Below, in pieces: positions 1-4,847 of a stretch of 6,152 nucleotides of DNA; the stretch's first letter is position 1; the number at the start of each line of letters is the position of its first letter. The position numbers and the translations under genes are program-made. Below the pieces are notes generated by a model. It did not search any database. It saw only the letters and a list, made by a program, of their open reading frames with translations, and was not told the origin of the DNA. Source of the stretch: Bacteroidales bacterium (lineage in GTDB: Bacteria; Bacteroidota; Bacteroidia; Bacteroidales; UBA932); the NCBI GenBank assembly GCA_016285215.1, contig JAEEQI010000145.1:1-6152 (forward strand), given 5' to 3'.

Positions 1-164
1 TCACCAAGGCCAAATACGAGAACGGCAAAGCCACCACCACCGAATTCAACGAAGCCCTCACCCGTCTAGTGAAGGCTCAGTCAGATTCAGTCCAGGCCAC
101 TTACGAGTGCCTGTACCAGACTTCCCTGGTAGATTTCTACCGCGGAGGCCAGTTGAAACTGTAG
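1..164 (+). CDS. TolC-family outer-membrane efflux protein, C-terminal end (partial)
   Basis: Only the last 53 codons are present; the gene enters from the left edge, its first complete codon starts at 3, and it stops with TAG at 162-164. The tail contains the motifs KYENGKATTTEFNEALTRL, then YECLYQTSLVDFYRG, and ends GGQLKL. This pattern (a Y-x-x-G turn, a short helix with EFNEA and a long helix ending in DFYRG) is the usual C-terminus of Bacteroidota TolC-like proteins. In that family it forms the last periplasmic alpha-barrel helices and return strand of the trimeric channel that works with RND or ABC pumps. The pump genes would be expected upstream, outside the window, so the partner and substrate cannot be told. 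Codon use is GC-rich like the genes after 1864 and unlike the transposase that follows. The family call rests on motif recognition alone. Confidence 0.85.
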   Translation, partial: TKAKYENGKATTTEFNEALTRLVKAQSDSVQATYECLYQTSLVDFYRGGQLKL

Positions 165-168
165 GGCC

Positions 169-191
169 GGGGGCTTACGGGTCCCCCTTTT
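169..191 (+). terminator. Possible intrinsic terminator of the efflux gene
   Basis: Five bases after the TAG there is GGGGG (169-173), a nine-base loop, then CCCCC (183-187) followed by four T residues (188-191). The stem is short but all G-C and the placement is right for ending the efflux transcript. The T tract is short, so termination may be partial. Confidence 0.45.
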
Positions 192-193
192 AC

Positions 194-285
194 TCCCCTC
201 TCCGCCGCAGCCAGCACTTTTGCCCAAAATCGCTTGCTGCGGCGTTCTGCGTAACGTGACAGCAAGCGAAAAGTGTCAAAAGTGC
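194..285 (+). repeat. 92-bp REP-like palindromic repeat, left copy
   Basis: This copy aligns without gaps to 1367-1458, with 81 of 92 bases identical. The first 18 bases, a pyrimidine-rich lead into the left arm, are identical in both copies. The sequence is an imperfect palindrome. Outer arms of nine bases (214-222 with 277-285) and inner arms of nine bases (231-239 with 260-268) pair perfectly, separated by a symmetric 8 x 8 internal loop and capped by a 20-base loop (240-259). A conserved lead at the foot of a hairpin beside a Y1 transposase gene is the arrangement known for REP sequences and their RAYT enzymes. No copy is seen elsewhere in the window apart from the right one. Whether it is dispersed in the genome cannot be judged from here. 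Confidence 0.8.
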
Positions 286-396
286 GGGGCGCGGTGTAAG
301 GCTAGTTCTAACGTATTATCAATGTGAGAGATTCTAAAGAAAAGGCATAAGGATTTATCTCATAATCATTTGATTAATATCCGATTATAAGGCAAA

Positions 397-1362
397 ATGA
401 TTGATTCTATTTTTCTTGTGAAAGATGAAAGAATCTATTTCCTTTGTCTTATGAATATCAGGAAAAAAAGAGAATCATATCGCAAAGGAGAAGAAGGGTA
501 CTACCACCTATGCACAGACGGATGGAAAGACGGTTTAATCTTTCATAATGCCGCGCAGTTTGCTTATGGCCTGATTGTACTTGGACTTCTCTGTCTTCGG
601 TTTAACCTGACCATCTACGCTTTTGCTCTAATGCCCAATCATATACATCTAATCTTAAAAGGAACAGGGGCTGTCTGTCTGGATGCATTTGATTACTTAA
701 AGCATAAACTCTCTGTCCGTCTCAAGCAGGATGGTCATCCTCCTCTGCCTGAAGATTATTGGTTCAAGCTAGTGAAGATTGAGGATGAAGAACAGCTTAA
801 ACGTGAAATAATATATGTCCTTCGCAATCCCTTGGAAAAGGGACAGTATACCGTTGGAGGATATCTGTGGGCAAGCGGGTGGCTCTACTTCTCCGATTTG
901 GTCTATGCCATGGAAGGCACTTCAGCTGCGTCTATGTCCAAGAGGAGTAAGATCAAATACTTCACCAGCGAGCAGGACATTCCGAACCATTGGATCGCAC
1001 ATCCTTTTCTGGGCCTTCGCCCGGACTCTTTTGTAGATACTTCCCTGGTAGAAAAGCTATTTCCTTCTCCAAAAGACTTACAAACGGCACTGGTCAAGGA
1101 CTACGAAGTTTACTTCCAGATTGCCAGCCGCTTAGGAGAATTATGTGAATTCAGCAAGAACGAGATTGCCGGAATAGTGAATCAGACCTTGCAGAAGCGG
1201 TTCGGCGGGAGAAATCTGAAGAACCTTACAGAGGAGGATAAAGGGAAAATGGCCATTATTTTAAATAGAGAATTCGGCCTGACTTCATATCAAATTTCAA
1301 CGTCCATTTTCCTCAAAGAACTTGTAGTACGGCAATTCCTTTCTTCCAAAGAACTTCGATAA
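397..1362 (+). CDS. REP-associated tyrosine transposase (RAYT), Y1_Tnp / IS200-like family
   Basis: The predicted 321-residue protein belongs by motif to the single-tyrosine HUH nucleases that cut and rejoin single-stranded DNA at hairpin foot sequences. The HUH metal-binding motif is H82-I83-H84 inside MPNHIHLIL, and the probable nucleophile is Tyr140 in EIIYVLRNPLEKG, the family's Y-x-x-x-NP context. The nuclease domain is about residues 20-170. The remaining C-terminal 150 residues, not recognised in detail, end in a segment that could be a helix-turn-helix (about 292-315). At 321 residues it is much longer than minimal IS200 TnpA (about 150) and lacks a TnpB or IscB partner, which favours RAYT. 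A start at 451 (MNIRKKRES, residue 19) is a serious alternative because that is where family-like sequence begins; 397 is kept for the AAGG seven bases before it. The gene is visibly more AT-rich than its neighbours, suggesting transfer. Both catalytic motifs are intact and there is no frameshift. Confidence 0.85.
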   Translation: MIDSIFLVKDERIYFLCLMNIRKKRESYRKGEEGYYHLCTDGWKDGLIFHNAAQFAYGLIVLGLLCLRFNLTIYAFALMPNHIHLILKGTGAVCLDAFDYLKHKLSVRLKQDGHPPLPEDYWFKLVKIEDEEQLKREIIYVLRNPLEKGQYTVGGYLWASGWLYFSDLVYAMEGTSAASMSKRSKIKYFTSEQDIPNHWIAHPFLGLRPDSFVDTSLVEKLFPSPKDLQTALVKDYEVYFQIASRLGELCEFSKNEIAGIVNQTLQKRFGGRNLKNLTEEDKGKMAIILNREFGLTSYQISTSIFLKELVVRQFLSSKELR

Positions 1363-1366
1363 TCCT

Positions 1367-1458
1367 TCCCCTCTCCGCCGCAGCAAGCACTTTTGCCCAA
1401 AAACGCTTGCCGCGGCGTTTTGCGTGACGTGGCAGCCAGCAAAAAACGCCAAAAGTGC
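1367..1458 (+). repeat. 92-bp REP-like palindromic repeat, right copy
   Basis: This is the second copy of the repeat at 194-285, in the same orientation, beginning four bases after the transposase stop. Its outer palindrome is longer than in the left copy: 1381-1395 pairs with 1450-1464 at 14 of 15 positions, so the hairpin runs six bases past the shared 92-bp block. Its inner stem is weaker than in the left copy: the bases matching the left copy's nine-base inner arms (1404-1412 with 1433-1441) pair at only six positions. Beyond the block on either side the two copies have no similarity. Direct copies immediately flanking an intact RAYT gene suggest one REP-RAYT unit. The hairpin may also end the transposase transcript. 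Confidence 0.8.
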
Positions 1459-1471
1459 TGGCTGTCAAGTA

Positions 1472-1740
1472 GGCCGATATAAGGGAGGGGTGGGCTGGAG
1501 CGTATGTAGGCGAAAAAGGGTCCGTGCGGGGGCCCGTGCAGGGAGCGATGCACGGGACGCGGCCGGGAGGGCCGGACCTTGGTCCGAGACCTTCCGGACG
1601 TGGCACGGGCATGACGGCGTGTGTTTGACGACGTTAGACGCGCCGAAGGCGTGGCTAAAAGGAGGAGTTCGCCGTCAAGCGACCGGGTGAGCCCCTTTTT
1701 CGCCGTTGGAGCGGAAGCCCACCCCTTTCTCCTATCAGCC
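1472..1740. other. Large GC-rich foldback element or structured RNA, unidentified
   Basis: The outer arms 1472-1496 and 1716-1740 pair over 25 positions: 20 Watson-Crick pairs, two that would be G-U on the plus strand and three mismatches, with an uninterrupted 11-bp core (1486-1496 with 1716-1726). Next inside, 1509-1520 pairs perfectly with 1693-1704 (12 bp). The interior holds hairpins 1533-1540/1549-1556 (8 bp, loop 8), 1613-1619/1670-1676 (7 bp) and 1641-1644/1648-1651 (loop GAA), plus competing pairings around 1574-1599. Reading frames crossing it are short, rich in Arg, Gly, Pro and Ser, and overlap on both strands, as expected of GC-rich structured DNA rather than a gene. The layout of a closing stem with several branches fits a large noncoding RNA, and equally a foldback repeat. 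Mismatches give no clear strand: each strand gains two wobble pairs. I do not recognise a known RNA family. Together with the right repeat and 1741-1863, this accounts for the gene-free stretch 1363-1863. Confidence 0.6.
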
Positions 1741-1785
1741 CAGCCGCGTGGGTATAACTGGCTTATTCTGTGCACTTTAAACATA

Positions 1786-1814
1786 TACCCCCAGATCGTT
1801 TAGACCAGGGGGTA
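1786..1814 (-). terminator. Possible terminator hairpin of the minus-strand beta-barrel gene
   Basis: TACCCCC (1786-1792) pairs perfectly with GGGGGTA (1808-1814). Three further pairs lie inside (1794-1806, 1796-1804, 1797-1803) around a five-base loop. Read on the minus strand it lies 50 bases past the stop of the gene at 1864-2541 and is followed by TATATGTTT, a poor T tract. An alternative hairpin competes for part of it: GGGTATA at 1750-1756 is the complement of TATACCC at 1784-1790. The rest of 1741-1863 shows nothing else that I can support. Confidence 0.4.
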
Positions 1815-1863
1815 AATTCGTGTTTTGCTGACAGTCAAGCAGTTACGTCCACGCAAAGCGGAA

Positions 1864-2541
1864 TCAATAGCAGACGGTAAGGCCGATGGAGAAGGTGCTG
1901 CTCCGGCCCAGAGTCTCTCCCGGGGCGGGCGTGTGGTTGAGGCCGATGGGCTGGTAGCGGAGCATCAGGCCCATATCTTCGAACCACACGATGGCTTTGA
2001 GGTCCAGGCGGAAGCCGGCACGCTCGCGGATGGGGTAGAAATTGTCGTGGTAGTGGACGTCTTCTGCAATGTAATCGTTATGATAGCGGATCAGACCCAG
2101 GCCGGGAGCCACAAAGAAACTGGCGGCCCACCGGCTGTTGAAGCGCTGGGTATAACCAAAAGGGAAAGAGAAGACAAGGTCTCTCACGTGGGCCTTGGAG
2201 CGGGAATCTTCTTCGGCCTTATAAATGGCGCCCATAGGGGAACTTCCGAAAATCCGGCCCTTCTGGAGGTAGCGGAAGTCCAGCTGGATGTCCAGCATTC
2301 CCACGGAGACAATGCTGTTCTTTGTGATCATATACTGGCCTTCCAGGATGCAGAAATCCAGGCCCAGACCACTGCGGGACATGCCTTCCGGGACGTTGTT
2401 CACGATGTTATAGGAGATACCTACGCGGCCGGCAATATTCCAGGGAGAGTCTTCAAATTTATAGTAATTATAGGAGGTTTGGGCCAGTGCCGAAAGGCTC
2501 ATGACAGCCATTATAGCCAAAGCGAACAGTTTTTTCATCAT
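1864..2541 (-). CDS. Secreted protein, probable outer-membrane beta-barrel, family not recognised
   Basis: The product is 225 residues from the ATG at 2541 (224 from the adjacent ATG at 2538). It opens with a clear Sec signal peptide: MKK, a hydrophobic run LFALAIMAVMSLSALA, then likely signal peptidase I cleavage before QTSYNYY. There is no lipobox cysteine. The mature part alternates polar and hydrophobic/aromatic residues in short blocks, such as IAGRVGISYNIV, SVGMLDIQLDFRYL, AASFFVAPGLGLI, GFRLDLKAIVWF and GLMLRYQPIGL. It ends in STFSIGLTVCY, a last strand with a terminal aromatic residue as in many barrels inserted by the BAM machinery. The size suits an 8- to 10-strand barrel; strand count and function are unknown. 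A longer reading from TTG at 2562 is rejected because it puts eight residues before the signal peptide and overlaps the promoter -7 box. The gene is monocistronic within the window, diverging from the EF-G paralogue. Confidence 0.75.
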   Translation of the reverse strand: MMKKLFALAIMAVMSLSALAQTSYNYYKFEDSPWNIAGRVGISYNIVNNVPEGMSRSGLGLDFCILEGQYMITKNSIVSVGMLDIQLDFRYLQKGRIFGSSPMGAIYKAEEDSRSKAHVRDLVFSFPFGYTQRFNSRWAASFFVAPGLGLIRYHNDYIAEDVHYHDNFYPIRERAGFRLDLKAIVWFEDMGLMLRYQPIGLNHTPAPGETLGRSSTFSIGLTVCY

Positions 2542-2554
2542 TTCTGGTTTTAAC

Positions 2555-2587
2555 TTGGGCAAATATAACTAAATTTCCTTATATTTG
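2555..2587 (+). promoter_or_regulatory. Bacteroidota promoter of the EF-G paralogue gene
   Basis: A -7 box TATATTTG (2580-2587) matches TAnnTTTG, and a -33 TTG (2555-2557) sits 22 bases upstream, at the upper end of the usual spacing. Transcription would start near 2593 and give a leader of roughly 35 AT-rich bases before the ATG at 2630. There is no Shine-Dalgarno sequence in that leader, as is common in this phylum. The promoter is interleaved with the divergent one at 2560-2567. Confidence 0.7.
2560..2567 (-). promoter_or_regulatory. Bacteroidota -7 box for the beta-barrel gene
   Basis: On the minus strand this reads TATATTTG, a full match to the Bacteroidota primary-sigma -7 consensus TAnnTTTG. 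It would start transcription near 2553, leaving a leader of about a dozen bases before the ATG at 2541. No good -33 TTG lies at the normal distance; the nearest (2596-2598 on the complement) is 28 bases away, so the promoter may be weak or need an activator. Confidence 0.55.
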
Positions 2588-2629
2588 TGGGCTACCAAGC
2601 TAGATATTTAAAATAATCAATAACACAAG

Positions 2630-4768
2630 ATGAAAACTTACACTACAAAAAACATCCGCAACATCGTCCTCATCGGCGCCCCGCGTTCCGGTAAGACCAC
2701 CCTCTCCGAGGCTATGCTTTTCGAAGGAAAAGTGATTGACCGCCGCGGCAGCGTGGAAGAAAAGAACACCGTCTCCGATAATACCGAGTTCGAGCAGACT
2801 AACCAGAAGTCCATCAACGCCACCCCTCTGTACGCAGAGTTTAACGGCTGCAAGATCAACTTCATCGACGCTCCCGGTAGTGACGATTTCTCCGGTGGCG
2901 CCCTGTCTGCCTTCAAGGTGGTGGATGCTGCCATTATGGTGATGAACGGCACCGCCGGCATCGAGGTGGGTACCACCCTCTTTGCCCGCTATGCAGACCA
3001 GTACGGCGTTCCTATGGTAATCGCCGTGAACCAGCTGGACCACGACAAGGCCAACTGGGAAGGTGTGCGCAACGCCATCAACGAGGAGTTTGGCAAGAAG
3101 GCCGCCATCTGCCAGTTCCCGGCTGCCCCCGGCGCCGGCCTGGAAGGCTTTGTGGATGTGATCACTATGAAGTTCTACAATAAGAAGAACGAGGAAATGG
3201 ACATCCCCGCCGCCTACGCAGACGAGGCCGAAGATCTCCGTTCCCAGCTTATGGAAAAGGCCGCTGAAGGCTCCGACGAGCTTATGGAGAAGTTCTTCGA
3301 GACTATGGAACTCACCACCGACGAAATCCGTGAAGGTCTCCGTATGGGCCTGCAGAAGGGAGAAACCATCCCCGTGTTCTGCACTGCCGCCAAGGAGAAC
3401 ATCGGCGTAAAGCGCCTGATGGAATTCACCGTGAACGTGGTTCCTTCCCCCGAAGGAAAGGAAGAGCCCACCGTGGACGGCGGCACCCTCAAGTGCGACC
3501 CCAACGGTCCCGTGGCCCTGTTCATCTTCAAGACCTCTGTAGAGCAGCACCTCGGTGAAGTTTCCTACTTCAAGGTGATGAGCGGTACCCTCAACGAAGG
3601 AGCCGACCTCGTGAACCCCGAGACCGGTAACGGCGAGCGCCTCAGCGCCATCTACGCCGTGGCCGGTGCCAAGAAGGAAAAAGTGGCTTCCCTCACCGCC
3701 GGTGATATCGGTTGCGTTATGAAGCTCAAAGCCGGAAAGACCGATGTGACCCTCGCCCAGAGCGGCGTAGAGGCCATCAAGCATATGGTATTCCCGGATG
3801 CCAAGTACCGCACCGCCGTCAAGGCCGTTGACAAGAACGACGAAGCCAAGGTAGGCGACGCCCTCAACAAGATTGCTTCCCAGGATCCCACCATCACCGT
3901 GGAATACTCCAAGGAACTGCGCCAGACCATCCTCTCCGGTATGGGCGAGCAGCATATCAACTACGTCAAGTGGAGAATCACCAACGAGTTCAAGCAGAAC
4001 ATCGAGCTCTACGCTCCCAAGGTGCCTTACCGCGAGACCATCACCAAGATTGCTACGGCCCAGTACCGTCACAAGAAGCAGTCCGGCGGCGCCGGTCAGT
4101 TTGGTGAAGTTCACCTGCTGGTCTGCCCTTACGTAGAAGGTCAGGAAGCCCCCAAGAACTTCAAGATCGACGGCAAGGACGTTGTCTTCAACTTCAAGAG
4201 CCAGGATATCACCGACCTCGAGTGGGGCGGCAAGCTGGAGTTCTACAACTGCGTTGTGGGTGGTTCCATTGACCTCTCCTTTATGCCCGCCATCCTCAAG
4301 GGTATCAAGAGCAAGATGGAGGAAGGCCCTCTCACCGGTTCCTACGCCCGTGACATCCGCGTATACGTATACGATGGTAAGATGCACCCGGTAGACTCCA
4401 AGGAAATCGCCTTCATCATTGCCGGCCGTAACGCCTTCAAGGAGGCCTTCCGCAATGCCGGTCCCAAGATCCTGGAGCCCATCTACAACGTTGATATCTT
4501 CACCCCCAACGAGTACGTAGGCCCTTGTATGAGCGACCTCAACACCCGTCGCGGTATGATTATGAACCAGGATATGGAGAAGGGCTTCACCGTGCTCCAC
4601 GCCCGCGTTCCGCTGGCAGAGCTTTACCGCTACTCCACCATCCTGAGCTCCCTCACCGGTGGTTCCGCTACCTTCCAGATGAAGTTTGCCGAGTACGTCC
4701 AGGTTCCCGCCGACGTCCAGACCAAGCTCCTGGCAGAGTACGCCGCCCAGGAAGAAGAGGAAGATTAA
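2630..4768 (+). CDS. fusA2: EF-G paralogue lacking the GTPase catalytic histidine (EF-G2 type)
   Basis: This is a 712-residue translation elongation factor G paralogue acting on the ribosome in the cytoplasm. Domain order is that of EF-G: G domain (about 1-270), domain II (about 285-380), III (about 385-460, SGMGEQHI at 436-443), IV (about 465-605, starting near PYRETI and KKQSGGAGQFGEV, with tip His586 in KMHPVDS) and V (about 605-690), then an acidic tail. The P-loop is present but altered: GAPRSGKTT, 16-24, instead of the usual GHxDAGKTT. G4 is NQLD (134-137) instead of NKxD, and G5 is CTAA. Two changes stand out: the switch II motif DTPGHVDF has become DAPGSDDF (80-87), replacing the catalytic His with Ser84, and the switch I signature ERGIT is gone (TNQKS at 57-61). 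Domain IV carries an insertion of about 25 residues (about 500-533). This is the profile of Bacteroides EF-G2, reported to support translocation without GTP hydrolysis. Codon use is strongly biased towards C-ending codons, suggesting high expression. The canonical EF-G must be encoded elsewhere. Confidence 0.9.
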   Translation: MKTYTTKNIRNIVLIGAPRSGKTTLSEAMLFEGKVIDRRGSVEEKNTVSDNTEFEQTNQKSINATPLYAEFNGCKINFIDAPGSDDFSGGALSAFKVVDAAIMVMNGTAGIEVGTTLFARYADQYGVPMVIAVNQLDHDKANWEGVRNAINEEFGKKAAICQFPAAPGAGLEGFVDVITMKFYNKKNEEMDIPAAYADEAEDLRSQLMEKAAEGSDELMEKFFETMELTTDEIREGLRMGLQKGETIPVFCTAAKENIGVKRLMEFTVNVVPSPEGKEEPTVDGGTLKCDPNGPVALFIFKTSVEQHLGEVSYFKVMSGTLNEGADLVNPETGNGERLSAIYAVAGAKKEKVASLTAGDIGCVMKLKAGKTDVTLAQSGVEAIKHMVFPDAKYRTAVKAVDKNDEAKVGDALNKIASQDPTITVEYSKELRQTILSGMGEQHINYVKWRITNEFKQNIELYAPKVPYRETITKIATAQYRHKKQSGGAGQFGEVHLLVCPYVEGQEAPKNFKIDGKDVVFNFKSQDITDLEWGGKLEFYNCVVGGSIDLSFMPAILKGIKSKMEEGPLTGSYARDIRVYVYDGKMHPVDSKEIAFIIAGRNAFKEAFRNAGPKILEPIYNVDIFTPNEYVGPCMSDLNTRRGMIMNQDMEKGFTVLHARVPLAELYRYSTILSSLTGGSATFQMKFAEYVQVPADVQTKLLAEYAAQEEEED

Positions 4769-4786
4769 GTTCCGAACTCTCAAGAA

Positions 4787-4817
4787 AAGGTGTAGACTTG
4801 GGTCTGCACCTTTTTTT
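4787..4817 (+). terminator. Intrinsic terminator of the EF-G paralogue gene
   Basis: AAGGTGTAGAC (4787-4797) pairs with GTCTGCACCTT (4802-4812) over 11 positions, one of them a U-G wobble (4793 with 4806), around the four-base loop TTGG. Seven T residues (4811-4817) follow. It lies 18 bases after the TAA of the EF-G paralogue gene and is the strongest terminator in the window. Confidence 0.9.
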
Positions 4818-4828
4818 GTTTATCTTTG
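4798..4828 (+). promoter_or_regulatory. Bacteroidota promoter of the transglutaminase-like lipoprotein gene
   Basis: The -7 box TATCTTTG (4821-4828) matches TAnnTTTG, and the -33 TTG (4798-4800) is 20 bases upstream, an ideal spacing. The TTG is inside the loop of the preceding terminator. Transcription would begin near 4834, leaving a leader of only about 14 bases without a Shine-Dalgarno sequence before the ATG at 4848. Confidence 0.75.
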
Positions 4829-4847
4829 CAGAACACAACCACATATT

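Noticed and set aside
286..396. A promoter for the transposase gene
   Set aside because: The stretch is AT-rich, but no TAnnTTTG with a spaced TTG was found; the closest (TCATTTG near 365-372) lacks the TA.
119..1051. A 14-base match, ACTTCCCTGGTAGA, in the efflux gene tail and inside the transposase gene
   Set aside because: The flanking bases differ and both copies lie in coding sequence as codons for TSLVD-like peptides; chance is the simplest explanation.
397..1740. A complete IS200/IS605 element with a guide RNA (TnpB or IscB system), the structured region being its guide
   Set aside because: There is no TnpB or IscB gene or fragment, the transposase is the long RAYT type, and nothing seen in the structured region indicates a guide. 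It remains only a remote possibility.
1290..1803. Several overlapping open frames of 60-164 codons on both strands across the foldback element
   Set aside because: They are Arg, Gly, Pro and Ser rich, overlap each other on both strands, have no start signals and follow the high GC and palindromes of the DNA. Such frames are often annotated as hypothetical proteins, but I see no support for translation.
1825..2553. A 242-codon plus-strand open frame opposite the beta-barrel gene
   Set aside because: The minus frame has a signal peptide, barrel-like strands and a promoter; the plus frame has none of these.
2542..2562. Longer start (TTG at 2562) for the beta-barrel gene
   Set aside because: It would add residues before the signal peptide and place the start codon inside the -7 box.
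2600..4783. A 727-codon open frame on the minus strand covering the whole EF-G paralogue gene
   Set aside because: It is the antisense shadow of a strongly biased coding sequence (few T-A rich codons give few antisense stops). The protein is repetitive in Gly, Val, Leu and His with no domain, while the plus frame is an unmistakable EF-G.
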